The notes beneath the pieces are model-generated. The model worked only from the letters and a program-made list of their open reading frames with translations, was not told where the DNA came from and did no database searches. From positions 16,183,379-16,247,378 of the forward strand of contig NC_064771.1 of the NCBI RefSeq assembly GCF_011397635.1: a stretch of DNA of 64,000 nt. Reading direction: 5' to 3'. Numbering within the stretch: position 1 is the first letter of the stretch; every line of letters begins with the position of its first letter. The DNA is from Epinephelus fuscoguttatus. Its lineage: Eukaryota; Chordata; Actinopteri; Perciformes; Serranidae. Both the position numbers and the translations under genes were made by a program. Shown piece by piece: positions 45,001 to 60,000 of this stretch.

Positions 45001-48000
45001 CCATTTATCTTAACGGAGCCAATGCTGAAGCCAATAGGAAGCAGCCCAAGAGGTCCAGCCACAAGTGTGTTGCCTCCCCACCCGCTTGGAGGCCTGCACG
45101 TACAGCAGGTATGCTGCTGCTGGACAAAAATAAACCTACAAACACTCAGAAGCAAAAAGTCTTATGTAAGACCTCATTATTTTTTTACCTCTGTTGTGCA
45201 GGGAGTAAAACATTGTTCTCGAGTATTCAGTCATTCGTACACTGAACGGAAGGCGCCACCTCATACTCCTAATACACATATTTTTTGTTGCTTCTGTCAT
45301 CTTCAGACCATATGGAACACAAGCTAATAGCCACCACTCCTCAGCTGGTAGTTTGCATGGTATGATCTCATGCCCAGTCCCAGTGAATAAATGATAGTGA
45401 CAGTTGTAGCTGGCAGCCAGTTTTCCGTTCTTCCCTTTATGTGTTGTGGACCATCTGCGTATGTGACTGTGTGTTCCTTCTCCTCTGAGGCAGTAGTCTG
45501 CTGCAAGCTGCTCATGTTCCTTTCTGTGCTGTTAATCAGCGGCAGATGTCTGTCGAAGCGCCCACCAGTTTACCGAAGATAATCTAGAGCAAACCTACAG
45601 GAAGAGGAGCCACACTGCCCCAGGAAAGGTCCAGAGGAAAGAATGGGTCAAGGTAGAGGCTTCTTAATATATTAATCTTTGATGGTGGTGCATCAAAAAT
45701 AAACATTTTCCTGTGATATTGCACATAGTAAAAATGTCCTCTTATGTCATGTGTGCAGGATTCTGTCAGAATTCGAACAGAGGAAGGAACAAGTTTGTAC
45801 ATCTCCCCAGAAAAGCGCTACTCTGAGGATTTTGAGCCCTATGAAAGCATAGACATGGAGGTAGAGTGAAGACATGACAATGTCTACTAAGCCTGTGTGT
45901 CTGTGTGTGTGGGTGTTTTTTTAGGGGAGGGGCTATGTGTCAGATACAGCTGTCTGTACTACTTAGCATCCCTCCATCTCTGCCATTTCCCCCTTAATCC
46001 AATCACCATGTTTCATACAGAGCTCCAGTCCGCGCTCGCCTCATAGTCCCTGCTCCCCAAGGGCCACCTGCAAGGTGTCGCGCACCTTCAGCTCTAGGCA
46101 TGAGAGCCAAGGAAGCCAAGCAAATCAGGAGCACAATGAGAAGGTCCTTCTCAACCTTGAAGAGGTGAAGGTGAGCAGAAAAAGAAATATGCACACTGTC
46201 TTGTTTCATCTTGTCAAGATGGCATGAGATGCAGTGAATCATCTGAATTTGTCTCGTGCTCCTGGGTGTTAATTTATGATGGTTTTTCAGTGGTCGTCAC
46301 ACAAATCAAGGCAGTGCTTAAACTGTCAGCGTGCATGTGTGTGCGTCTGTGCCTGTGAGTCCTTACACTGATGACCGCGTGCATGGATGCATACATAAAC
46401 GCTGACCTTTGTAAACCAGGTTCTGCGTCGCAGCCTGGAGGTTAGCATGCGGCGAAGCAGCCGCGACTCAGCGGGGGAGGAGTCGGACGAGGAGTGGGTG
46501 GAGGAGCAGATCGAGAGGGAGGAGAGCACTGAGAGTCTGGATGAACTGGGGCTGCCTCTCTCGTCCTCCAAGTCCTCCTCCAACCCTCGACCCAGCGGCT
46601 CCCATAGCCATTTCGACTCAACAAACCTCATTGTCCTGGACTTTGGACCCTCACCTAAAGGTAGGCTTTCAACATCCACTTTCATATGTAAATTTGATAT
46701 TGATTTTTAGGGTGAGTCTTAATTGCCCAGAGTGGTTTCATATCACTATCTGCTTCATCAGCATTGACCTGTACACATGGGGAGAATAGGCAACTACATT
46801 AGCTGTCTGTGCACAGCTCAAGTGTTGTGTTAGCCAGCCAACAACCCTGTTATACCTTTAAACTCACAATATCTTCCTAATGTGTGTTCCAGGTCGTAAG
46901 ATTGAACGCTCTCTGTCTGCAAAAAGGAAAGAAAACACTGACGCCTTTATACCTACCAAGCCTATGTTGGTGAAAAGCAAAACATTAGATAGACCACCTT
47001 CCAAAGACAGCTGGAATAGTCAGAGTAAGTCTTTCAACATTTTTAAATCAGTTCATGATTAACAAGCTTTGAAATTTAAAGTATCCAAATCGCAAATTTT
47101 CCATTTTGGAATGACTCCCTTTTTAGAGCCCTCTTAAAAAATGTGTCTCTGGGGGTGAGGGAGGGGATGGGGCTCACGATGATACTCAGTATGCTGTTGT
47201 TGTTTTTATGTTCACCCATTAGTGGTTGATTATTGTTCACTCTTGTGAAATAAAAACATGAAGAGAAAACATTTCTGCGGATAGATCTGTTAGATAGCAT
47301 TGTGCATGGCTGCTGTTTAAAAGATTTGTGCTTCTTGCTTCAGGGCCAAGGAGTCAGGTGGGGAGGCCTCTGTCAGCAGCCAGGAAGGCTTCTTTTGAGG
47401 AGCGAGACCCGGAGGAAATGGCATGCAGTGTGCGCCAGGCCATCCAGAGAGAGAACGACCCGCTGCAGAGTCCTGAGCTCTTTAGTCGAAACACGGTCAG
47501 CCTGCCTCACATTGTACACATCCTACCTCTACTCTATTTAGGCCACCTTTTCTTTTACTGTTAAGTTGTTTCATGCAAAATTTCACACACTAATAGAATA
47601 TAAAAATGAAATAATAATGAAATAATATATATCCAAAAGGACAAAGGTTAGCTTCACTGTGACATCATAATGTTATGCAAAAACACTTTTCTTGCCATTA
47701 TTCAACGTCATAACTCAGGGATGGAAGAGGTCAGATATTGGTCACTCTAATCTTGGGTACCCACCTTGAGGAGGAGATGTGTGTGAAGCATTTATGTTTC
47801 CACAGACATGGATATAAACTCTTACATGCAACGTGAATGGTTCACGGAGGCATACAATGGCGAGGCTGTAATTCTAGTTATGCTGATCTAGACTATCAAC
47901 ACTATTATGACCTGATATTTTTCATTGTGAACATGTACTGCATGTGATTTTAATACAGTGATAGCTCTTCTGGGTTTTGCTTACATGTAAACTTTGCTCT

Positions 48001-51000
48001 TAAAGCTTATGTACCTCTGACTCTTCTATCTTGCTTCCTCTTCATCCAGGGCAGGGGACACCAGATGATGAATGGCTTAGTGCGCCACAACAGCCACGAT
48101 AAGGATGAGAACGGTGTCACTGTGGCCATGCAAAGAATCACGCTTATGGGCCCTGGGTATGCTCACAGAATATGGCACCTAGATACACAGATACTTTGTA
48201 CACATTATGAGGGATATAAGGACACAAGAGTACTCATGGTAATCATGTATATCCTTTAGTGTTAAAAACAAACATTATGGTGTTCTGTAGAAACTAATAC
48301 AAATAGAAATTTATGGTGTGTACACCCTCTGACCTTGAGGAGTTATTTATTGGCATAGACACCACAGCGCTCAGCCATTCCTCACCATTAATATGAAGGA
48401 CAGGCACCTTAGCCTAAGCAGCAGTGCTGAGGATGTCATCCTTCTGTTCAGGCAACAACACAAACTGTTGAAAGCCTTGGAGAAACTTGAAGCAGGACCC
48501 AGCTACAACATTCCTCAAAGTGTCAAAACAGACTACAGCAAACAGCCGGTGAGTCAGTCACACTGTCTCGCAGTTCAGAATGAATAATCCCAACACTGCT
48601 GGGTGTGATAGAGACATAAGTGTACCGAAGAGCTTGCGAAATGTTCTGTGCTTTCATTGCAGAGAAGGCTGTCCTCGGCAGAGGTTACCCCTGCATTGTA
48701 TGTTACCATGGAGATCCTGTCAAACTGGGGGAACGCTTTGCAGGTCGGGCTGACTGAGTTGCAGTTCTTCTGCCTTAGAAACAAGAAGCTGTACGTGTCT
48801 CCTCATGACCTGGACATCAGGAACGCTGACTACCCCGGGAATCTGGGGGCACTTGTCAACGGAAAGGTGAAGGTGAGGCTCTGGTCTTTTTTTTAATCAT
48901 TATCACAGCTGCAAATTACCTTTGGATGGAATTAAAAGTACAGTCAACCCTTTTCCACAGCAGACGTCTTTACTTTTCATAGCAAGAGAAGCACACACAT
49001 TATTTATGGCTCTGTTCTATTTTATTGTCCCAGTAGGCCGTGACAGTAAAAAGCATGCAAAGTATCAAGGCTCTGAAGCTTGAATACCTAAGCCCCCCTC
49101 CACTTTAAAATGTGTTTTACTAATGTATATGTCCCTTAAAATGTTGAATTAAAATTGTACTGACTTGTATCTGTGCAAAGTTTGTAAGGAGAGAGGTGTC
49201 TTCACATTCCTCTACTGAGGGGGAGATGTCTGTGCAGTTCCCTTAAATCCGAGATTCAAAGGTACCACAGGCAAGCTAGTTTGGTAAAATTTGGAAAATT
49301 TGAAAGCCAGTCGCTGTCTAACATGGGGAACACATATCGACAGGGAAACAGACTTTAACACAACACTGGCAAAAAAATCTGAAACCATCGTAGCGGATAT
49401 TATCGTGAGTTTCACAACTATTCATGCTATGTCAACCACTGCCAGTTACAAGCTAACAAGCTCACAAACAACATAAACTAATAAAGGATGCTAACTATAC
49501 TTGCCATTCTGATATGTTTGCTAGTTGCCGAATTTAGTGCATAACAGACTCCTCATCCGAGTCTGGATTTGACAAAGGCTTGAACGTGCATGGCTGTATC
49601 TCTCTATTTTTTCTTTCAGACTAACACTAGCCATCTTTTTTTCCACATATACTTTTTATTTATTTATTTCACATTTAGGAAAGAAGGAAAAGAAAAAAGA
49701 AAAACAGTGCACAGAAAAAAAGACACAGATATGAGGTCATGGGTAATGTTGACAGAGTCAAGACTAATTATCCTAATTTAAAATAAGGTTTCATATATGA
49801 TACATACAATAATCATGTAACATCTGTCTCATTGGCTAAATAGGCACACCATTTTCTCTACCTTTTTTCTCCGAATTATTTCTGAAGTCGTATAGAGTAT
49901 GTCATCTGTTCCAGAAGGTTTTAGTGTTTAACAATATTAATAAAGAGGTTAGCAGTGGGCTTGCCTCTTTATGGCCTTTTTATGAATTGTTGCTACGTGC
50001 TTCCAGAAAGTCTGAATAAAAGGACAAGACCAGAAAATATGGGCATGGTCAACCATGATCTCTCCACATTCCCTCCAGCAGCATAGCTGGGTGCTAGTTT
50101 GTTTAGACTTCTGTTTGGGAGTGATGAAAAAGCAAATCAGGTTTTTCCAGTGGAAGTCTCTCCAGGTCCGGGAGTTAGTGGAGGTTGACTGTATTTCTCA
50201 GGCATTCAGCCACATGTCCTCAGTCATTTCAATGCCCAGCTCTTTTTCCCTTCGTTGTTTCACACAGTCTGTAGTGTCCTTATTGAGTGATGAGATGCCA
50301 TGGTATAACTTGCTGATTAAACCTTTATTACTTCCTCAGTTATCAATCAATAAATACATGAATGACCGTTGGTGGTTCCCTTGGATTAGTACCTTTTACC
50401 TTTTTACAGAAATAATCACAGAGCTGCAAATACCTGTAAAAGTCCTGCCCAGGCAAGCCATAAAAAGTTATACTGCCACACAGTTCTAGTGGGTCACAAG
50501 TGATGATTCAGAGGGATTACTTCTGTAAGAGTCTGTACATTTTTTTTAGGTAAATCCTGCATAGTATATTTTAAGGTCACTCTAGACATGAGTGAATTAT
50601 CCTCACTATTTTACATGGACAAAGTATTTGCTGATTTTTGTCTTTTCTCTCCGGTTGACAGACCACCAAAGAGCGCCACATGTGGACGTGTCCATTCCAC
50701 CCTCCCATCCAGCTCTACTTCATCATCAGAAACACGGAGCGCTCCCCAGACTTTGGAATATCTCGCATCAAAATATGGAACTACAACAGAAGCCTCAATG
50801 TATGTGCTTTTTATTTTTGCTCATGTGTCATGACAGTTTATAAGAAGTGGAATTGTTAGATAACATTTGTTCAACACAAGTGCAATCCGCTACACAAATC
50901 TTTTGATTTATCCCCCTCTTGAGTTCAGAGATTATTCATTTCGCTGTCTGAAGCACCGGAGCTCATAAGTCTAACACGCTTGTGTGTTGTCACTGTAATA

Positions 51001-54000
51001 CGGACGACTGTATCGGCATGGTTACGTCAGTGGAGTGGTAATCTTCCAGCATTGGCTGGCTGAGCTGCCAGTCAGACTGTCCAAATGTGGAACAGTGAGA
51101 GATTAGCCCCAGAGGATTAGTGTTAGTGGAAACGTGGGCTTCTGCCTCTCATCCTCACTGCTGTTCATAGAGGGGTATAAAGACCCCATCGTATCTCTCT
51201 CTGTGCTACTACAGCTATCTAGAGTTACTTGATGTCTTGAACTTGGAAGGTAAGGAGCTGCCGGTGGGGAGTAGATTGTAGGTCAGCCAGGGTTTGTAGT
51301 AGTTTACTGTCGAGGGGATCAAACAGATTTTAGTTGGGCTTTAGCCATTTCTTCATGGCAGCCATGACTTTGTATCTGTGAGAGTGCTAATTACTGCTAG
51401 CTTGGAGAGCTTCTGCTCTGCATGTGAGATAGAGGTACATGAATAAATAGTGAATGTACGGAATTTCTCAAGTGCTATACTTTTGGAGGTTTTAGGCTTT
51501 TAGATTTTCAGGTTGCATTGTTTTGCTTAAATTCTAATTGAAATGCTCTCAAAATATTATATAATATGAAATGCTCAATATTGTCCTGTGATGCGTTTTG
51601 AACCCAAATCCTTAAGTTTTAATGTGTTAGTATTTTGCCAAAAGTCATTTGGTATATTAACAGTCGAACCTGAGTGTATATTCAGGTAAACTGAAGTTCT
51701 GTTTCTTTTTTTTAGGATCTCGACATTGGTGCACGGCATATAAAGCTGTACCTTAACAGCACATTGGTGTTTGAGGGTGAGCTGGAGAAGGGCTGCGGCA
51801 ACCAGGTCTTTGACTACAGCACCGCGATCGACCTCCAGGATTTCCAGGTGTCAGACTCCTTGTTTTCCAGCCCTGTGTCTTCAGGACACAATCTACGGGG
51901 TGTCAGCCCCCAGCGCCATGAGGACAGGAAGGGTGTGGAGGGCGGCAGCACCCAGCACCACCACAGTTGGAATCCGCAGCCATCAGACGCAGGCCAGGCT
52001 ATGATAGACATGCAGGAGAAAGCGCACACACTGCTACCACCCATCACTCCATCATCAGTGGGGGTTTCATCCTCCGCCCGTCGCTCCTCCACACAAAGAA
52101 ACTCTTTCGACCTGTCTTCCTCAGAGGAGCCCCTCTCTCTCAGGCAGCAGGTGGAGCAGCCTGCACCCACGGAGCAGACGGTCACAACCCAGCCGTCCTC
52201 CTCTCGCGTGGCCCCCCAGTGGCTGCAGCCGCTGAGCAGGGGAGCTCCAGAGGGCTGCGAGGCCATCAGGGAGAGGCCCCGCTGGCTGGTGCCTCAGCAC
52301 TCTGCAGAGCCCAGATCTCCATCAGCCTCATCCTCTTCAATGCTCCCGGAGCTGCCATGTAACCCAGGCCGAGTGTGTCGGGGAATGGAGAGGACAGTGA
52401 ACGGGAGTCAGTGGAAGGCAGATTCTTTGGACCTGAGCTGCGACCTGCTGGAGGAGCTCACCGAGCAAAAGTCAGACCGGCCCATCAGCGGACGCAGGAG
52501 CTCATTTCGAAACACTGCTGTCACTGCCAGGCAGAAAGAGGAGCAGCAACTCAGAGCTGCTGTGCTGTCAAACACAGGTAGGAATGTTTAAAGATATGAT
52601 AAACATAAAGGGACACTGTTATATGTGATTATTTCACCCTTGTGCTTTACTTAGTGCTTCAGTTCACCTATTGATAACAATTTGGCTGCTTGGAAGTTAT
52701 CACATATCTGCATTCATATTAATAATTGTTTAAAATGACAGTTTATTTATTATTAAAATCTATTTATTAATCTCAAACAAAGAATAAGAAGAAAAACTAA
52801 TCAAACATTATGTCAGGTATTGCTCACTCAAATAACCATTAGCTAAAGGTTTTGCATTTTTTTATTCATTGTTTATTTTTCTTCAGTGTTGTACTATCAG
52901 CATCATGTGTTCCTCTGCCTCATCACTGGCTCCCTATTTAATGTGTTCCTCGTTAAGTCATTTTTTGATGGTAATTTGTTTTGCGACAGTCTTCACAAAG
53001 AGCAGGGGTGTCAAATTCATCTTAGTTCATGGGCAGCATACAGGCCAATTTGATCTCACTTGGGCCGGACCTGTAAAACCATTGCAGAATAGGCGATAAA
53101 TAACAACAGCTCCAAATGTCTCCCTTTCTTTTACTGTAAAGAAGCACAAGTACATTCTGAAAGCATGCATCCATTTACAAATCAGATGATGAACAGCCTG
53201 GGGCATCTTAACAAAAATAGTGCAGTTTCGACAATGTCTGTTTTTCCACATTCAGTGAGTCTTCTACTCTCATGTGCTTACATTTCCACGTCTGTGTAGT
53301 AATGCTGGCATCACAACACCAAAGTAAAGTGAAAGCTATTGAGAAAGCAGGTCAACTTATTCCCTGCCTTACAGACCATTTACAAATCAAATATTTTGAC
53401 AGTGCCTTAGCAATAGGCTTCTACCACTACTGTGTTAAGATAGAAATATGACCACAATATGTATTTTTTAGAGAACTGTGTTCTGGTCAGCGTGAAAAGT
53501 ATCTGAAGCAGCATTTGACATGACTTACTGTGTAACTTGCTCCTGAAACTTGGCAATATTTGCCCTCACAAGTGCATCAATATTAGGTGTGCAGAGTCAT
53601 CCAGCAGGCCAGATTGGACCCTTTGGTGGGCCTGTTCTGGCCCATGAGCCATATGTTTTACGCCCCTGTCATAGAGCATGCGTTTGGAGAAATTTGGATG
53701 CGACACTTTGTGATACCTGTCATTGGACTGGTTGAAAAATGAAAGCTCTTACACTGCACCTTCCGTAGAAGCCATGCTTATTGTCCTGGCCTTTGTGCTG
53801 TTTAACGAGTCATACTTTCTGCTGCTGATTTACTTTTGTCATCTTTTAACTCTTTAACTGATCAAAAAACGTTTTCATTGAAATTTGAAGAAAACTCTGT
53901 GTGTACATCTGTCTGTCTTTCCACAGCTAATCTCGCATACTACTAGACCTATCAGCTTAATATTTTTTGTGCACATTTAAGACTACATGCTGAAGGATCT

Positions 54001-57000
54001 CTTGTGGTTTCGAAAAAACTGTTTTACTGACTGCTCTATTTTATACAATCACTGACTGCTGGCTCCTCACTCCTCTTAACTGAGTGGTACAGGCCGCAAG
54101 TGATCAACAAAATCACATAGAAAAAGGCATTTCCAGTTATCAGCTAGGCTTTAAACACGCCTTACCTACTCTATTGCAGACCACATTTTGGCATTTTTCA
54201 AGGCTTAAAAGCAGACATTCATAGAACAATTAGATCTCATTTAGAACTAGAGCACCTGTAGATTAATTTCATACCCTGCAGGTTATGATTCACCAAAGCA
54301 AGGCACAATATGAGATGAATAAGTCACAGTTATTTGTTATTTAAGATGCTATCTTGACTGAAGGGAAGCTGGGAGGTACCACTGAATGAGATTCAACTCT
54401 TCTTTGTTTCAATACTATAATGAATACACACTGGACACACAGCTTGCCCTAGACTGTTCCCGCCACCAGACACACCTGGCAGAGATCTGCGCTCTACCGA
54501 GTGCGCTTTTCTTGTTAAATTTATATCTGGATTAGATGAGATGTTTAGTGTATGGTATGATTATCTTACTTCTTGTGGCTTGTTATCGATTAATATGTAA
54601 TCCTTGTGTACTTTCCAGAGGAGCCGATGTCATTGGTGAACACGAGCAGGAGGCAGTGCAGCTCTATGGCGCAGCTGCACAGCCAACAGGATGACACCCT
54701 CAGGGAGTCCTGGGACTCTCTCACGAAGTTCAACCAATGCCAACGTGGACGCATCTCCAACATGGGCTTCGAAGGTGACATCTTTGATGAGTTCCTCCAG
54801 CGCCAGGGCCGTGGTCCACCCTCAGTCCCAGTCAATCCCTCCACAGCACCCAGGAGTCCCCATTCCTCTTTCACCACTCAGGGTGCACTATGTGAAGGCC
54901 CTGATGATGATCCATCTACGGAGCGGGAGGACGAATTTGAGATCCCCGTGCTGCCGCAGGGCCAAAGGCTGATCATCAACATCCTGTCCACCTGGGGTGA
55001 TCGCCACTACGTCGGCCTCAACGGCCTTGAGGTGTTCAGCTCCAGTGGAGAACCCCTACGACCTGCTCACATCCGTGCCGACCCTCCAGACATCAACATT
55101 CTCCCTGCATACGGCAAAGATCCACGCGTGGTCACTAACTTGATCGATGGCGTTAATCGTACCCAGGATGACATGCATCTTTGGCTAGCACCATTCACCC
55201 CAGGTCGTAACCACACCATCTTCCTGGACTTTGGAGCTCCTAACCAGGTGGCCATGATCCGTGTGTGGAACTACAACAAGTCACGCATTCACTCCTTCCG
55301 AGGGGTGAAGGAGGTGGAAATGCTGCTTGATGGAAGATGCATCTTCAGGGGCGAGATTGCCAAAGCCTCTGGGACTCTGTCAGGAGGTAGCTGAACAGAA
55401 CAGCGTCACAAGTCTTTATGCTCATTTATGTCTTACTTTTGATCAACTTTTCCTTTTTTTTCTCCCTCGCTGTCCCTTCAGATTTGGACCAATTTGGTGA
55501 CACTATCCTGTTCACCACTGATGATGAGATCCTGGAGGCCATGTCTCGTTATGATGAAACCTTCCTCAGTGAAGGTGAGGGTCCCGAGAGCCTGGTGACT
55601 GAGGAGGAGTTGCAAAGACCACGCACCGCTGATGGAGAGGGAGAGGAAAGACCCTTCACACAGGCTGGCTTCCGAGAGGAAGACCTCAACGTAAGTACAG
55701 TTCTGTGGATACAGGTTGTCATAGAAGAAGTGTGCTTTTTTTTTATCAACTTCGGTGGTGCTAAATGTTGAAGTCAAATGCTTGTAAAATTGGGCACCTT
55801 ATTCTCAGCTATGACTGTGATAAATAAACAAAGACAATTCATTGTGTAGCAACCAACAGTGTTCAGCATTCCCACTTTGTTGACAATATAACAGGCACCA
55901 CGTGCAAATTAGGTATCACACCAGCAACAGTAACACAATTATGCTTTTAATGTGTTGTCTCAGTTGAAACTTCACATCAACCCCACTGTGAGCCAGTCTG
56001 AGGAGAACATGGAGCATATTCCTGGGATGTACACTGGAAAGTGTAAGTAGATGATCAGCATCTTGTCATCACATGATTAGGTATCTTTTTGCTGTTTGGA
56101 TACTTTCAGTAACTGTCTCCCTGCTCTCCAGGCCTTAGACTAGAGCTGGTGTTGACTTGGGGGGACTTGCACTACATGGGCCTGACAGGATTGGAGGTGG
56201 TGGGGAAGGATGGAGAGAGTTTACCTTTAGACCTCAGTATGATGGCTGCTTCACCCGCGGACCTCAACGACCTGCCTGAGTACAAATACGACCTGCGCAC
56301 GCTTGATAAGTACGTCTGACACCGTATGATGTGTCTACTTTCTGCATATACATTTCCACATCATATTTCACGCTTTACACCCTGAGTTTCTGTGTCCACA
56401 TAGCATTTTTCTTCAGCAGAAAAACCGTGGCAGGGTGCTGGGAAGTGCTTTGTCGCAGCACTTTATAAAAAAAGTTAATGATGACATGCGTGTGGGTTTC
56501 TCTCTATGACAACAATATCTTGACACTAACATTAGTGAGATAGTAACGCTACGTTAGCAGAGAGTTGACTACACAGTCAAAAACAGTGATAAAAGCATTC
56601 CACTCATCAGGAACATCCACTGTGCGCCTGCCAACCTGCAGCCACAAAATGAGCTTTTCTGTCTCTGCTATGACAGGAGACAGTAGCCGAGTTAAAGAAG
56701 TAGCAGTGATGTCACCGATGCCTTTCTGAAAAGTTCAGAGATTTTTAACTAAAAGAACTGGCAGCGGCTGCACAAAAAAGGTGGTGTACTCTAAACAAAA
56801 GTTGCTGGGCACAGCACTTTTTCTCTAGCTGGCCACATGTAGCGGGATACGCTCTCTCTTCATTGGGAACAATTGAAAAAAGATGCCAGTGCTGAGGAAA
56901 AAATGCTATGAGGACACAGGCTTTTACTTCTTCTACACTGCTCTCAAGAAAAATCTACAATTTTAGGCCTCATTTCCACTGGATGGTTGTGCTTAACTCA

Positions 57001-60000
57001 ACTTGACACACTTTTGGTACCAGGTCCTTTTTTAAATTTTGTTTTCCACTGCAGATTGTACCCTGACATCACTCACTGAATTCTTGCATCAGCAACAAAA
57101 CAGAGGAATGGGGTGAAAATGTGGCATTAGACCAGATCATTGTTACGGTTGGTGGAGTCTTCAAGTATCTGTTTTTGTTGCCCAGGCTTATAAATGGCAA
57201 CAACATTACCACTGACGACCAGCACATGTGGCTGATACCTTTCTCCTATGGAGATCCTCACACCTTGAACGTGACGTTCGACAAGGCCCAAACCATCGCT
57301 GGACTTCGAATCTGGAACTACAACAAGTCCCCTGAGGACTCGTACAGAGGGGTGAGAAACTTCTCTCTCAGGCTTTAACAGAGTTTACTGTGAAGGAGCA
57401 GAGTACATGGATTAGTTATAAGTTTTTACATTTAACAAAAACAATTTCCACATCTTTGGTTCAGGTGAAGGTGATCCATGTGTTCATGGATGACGTCGCC
57501 ATCTCCCCACCGGAGGGATTCCTGATCAGGAAAGGACCAGGCAACTGTCACTTTGACTTTGCCCAGGAACTCCTCTTCATAGACTTCCTCCAGACGCCCA
57601 CTGACAACAAGAGTGCAGAGGAGAAGTAGGAGTTGTGATTTTAATTTGCATGTACTGGTATTTTCATGCCAAAGATTAAAAACTGCTTTTCCTAATATAT
57701 AATGTTTTTGCCTGTGATTTAGAGGGAGCTCCAAGAAACAAGAACAGGCCAGCATGGACTATGAAGCTCCCATCATGCCTAGTGGCTGTATCCTGACATG
57801 CTTTGTGTTTACTGTCAAATCTGACTCACTGTCCAGACTGTTCATATGCAAGTGAACAGACTGGAGTTGTGTGTTCAGGCAGTATTAATCAACCTGCATT
57901 AGGGCTGCTACAAATCTTCATTATTGATGAATCCACTGATTAATTGTTTGTTCGATGAAGTGTCAGTTCAAACCAGTAACAGATGGGGTTGATACTTTGA
58001 TATTTGCGTATATGCAGCCATGTTTTGTGTAACAGTCACAGCTGGCTAACAGCCCAGTGCTGCTTTAATGATTATTATTTTTTACTCTCTCAAAGGTAGA
58101 GTGGGGCAGCCTGTGTGCCATCATTAATTCATGGCAAATGGACGATCTGTTCTGATGTTTGTTTAGCTGTGTCCAAAATCACTCTGTCACTCACTTATTC
58201 AAATCTTCCTGTTTAATAAACACTTGTTAATTTATTCTATACTGAGCAGTAAAGTGGGATTTCTGACACTTATTAATCATCATCAAAGCATTGTACCCTT
58301 TCATTTACACTACTTTTTTTGCCACTTACTTACATTTTTGAGGGAGATGAAGTTCAAACTAAGAATTCAGACACAAATAAAACAGTGGAGCGTAAATATG
58401 TGGACATTATAGTAAACAGGGAATGACTTGGACACAGCCCAGGTCTGATATGTGCTGTACGTGGGGTTTTATGTTATATATTCCTTGACCTTCACCTGTC
58501 AGTCATCTTTCAGCTGCAGCTGTTAACAACCTGGGGAGACCCGTATTACATCGGCCTCAACGGCCTCGAATTTTATGACCAGAACCATGAGAAGATCAGT
58601 CTCAGTGACAACAGTATCCTTTCTTATGAGTTCGTACATCAGCCTTCTTGCATCTGTATTCACAAAGCTAGATTCTCTTCACCATCTAGAATTTATCCAT
58701 ATAAACTTTCAAAGTTAAGAATTTGTGGTGTAAATTCCTAACCTTTGAATTTAGATAGATAAAAGCTTAAAATCACACTTTTATGAATATTCTCTCATCT
58801 AGAGGTATGAATGAGAATACCATGACTTCACTGTGCTCTGGTGTCAGGTGGTAGCTAATTTATACTTTTGTAGAAATTCTGATACAAGTTAAGTTACAAA
58901 TTTCTTTTCATGTCATGTAAGTGCCACCAAAATTTTATAAATTCCCATAAAAATGTATGTTTATTTCTGCTAGCACCTTACATTCACTCTGCATTTCTTC
59001 CCAGCAGACATTTCAGTGTGTCACTGCACAGGTGTAAGCACAGGTGTAAGCAATACCATTTACAAGGGCTGCATTCTACTTTGTTAAGCCAGATCCAGGC
59101 TCTGGTATTGTGCATACTGGCTCACTGGTAGGGCTTATTCAAAATGGAATGGCTTATTCATCATTAAGGGTATCAGATAACATCTGTCCTTCTCCAGGTG
59201 TGACAACTTTATATGTCATTGTAATCTTGGATTAGCAAAGATAATCACTGCACAGTTTGCATCATGTATGTGTTGGAGAGTCGGCTTTACCTCAGATAAT
59301 GTGGGACAGAAACTGAGACTTATTTTAAAATCACTTTAAAAACTGCTACATAATCAGTGTTGCTTTGATTAGATTCAGAGAGGACTCATACAGTTAACAA
59401 CTGACTTTGGCCCATCAGACAGAACGCGTCTTTAGCAGATTGTGGCGGCTTTTCCTAATTGTTTTCAATGAGATTGAAGTGTTAAGCTCACTCCTCTTGC
59501 GTTGCTGAGCACCTCACATTTTTCCTGTCTATGCACCTCACGTTTTTGCAGGAGCACCCTGAAAGCCTCGAGTTGAAAAAGTTGACGGCGTTTTGAATTG
59601 AGAGGCGGGCCTTCTGTAGTGGTGATGACAACAAGTGCAGCATACTGTTGCAAGCTATAAGACATATTGGAACAAATTGTAGCCTCGACTATTTTCATTT
59701 TACATTATACCAACCATACTTAGGCTTGATGATTGACAGCAGGTTGTCAAACTGTCCCTGACTCATCCTTCTGTTAGCTTTGAACCAACCATCATTCAGC
59801 CGGTGGGATTCCATGTGATTTCCCCTTCTCCCTCTCGCCCTCATTCAGAGCCAGAGCAACTGCCTAGCACCAGACAGATCTTTGAGTTTACTTCACAGCA
59901 AAATAGCAGTATAAGATGAGGATAGATAAGGACAGGTGATTTGGTTGCCTGGCAACAATTTAAAAATGACGCAGCAAGCTTTAAGACTCACTCTGTCTGA

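Larger units (their letters stand above)
48663..52577 (+). other. katnip: katnip module 1 (exons 12-14) and Ser-rich linker
   Basis: Residues ~486-650 hold the first repeat module: [55 protein letters not shown] and a strand ending [16 protein letters not shown]. The rest of the 862-nt exon 14 (to about residue 888) is a long linker rich in Ser, Pro and Gln with no domain that I recognise. Here the first WGD variant is WGN. Confidence 0.85.

Noticed and set aside
46326-46685. 119-codon minus-strand frame opposite katnip exon 7
   Set aside because: It is an antisense shadow of the GC-rich katnip exon, with no independent support.
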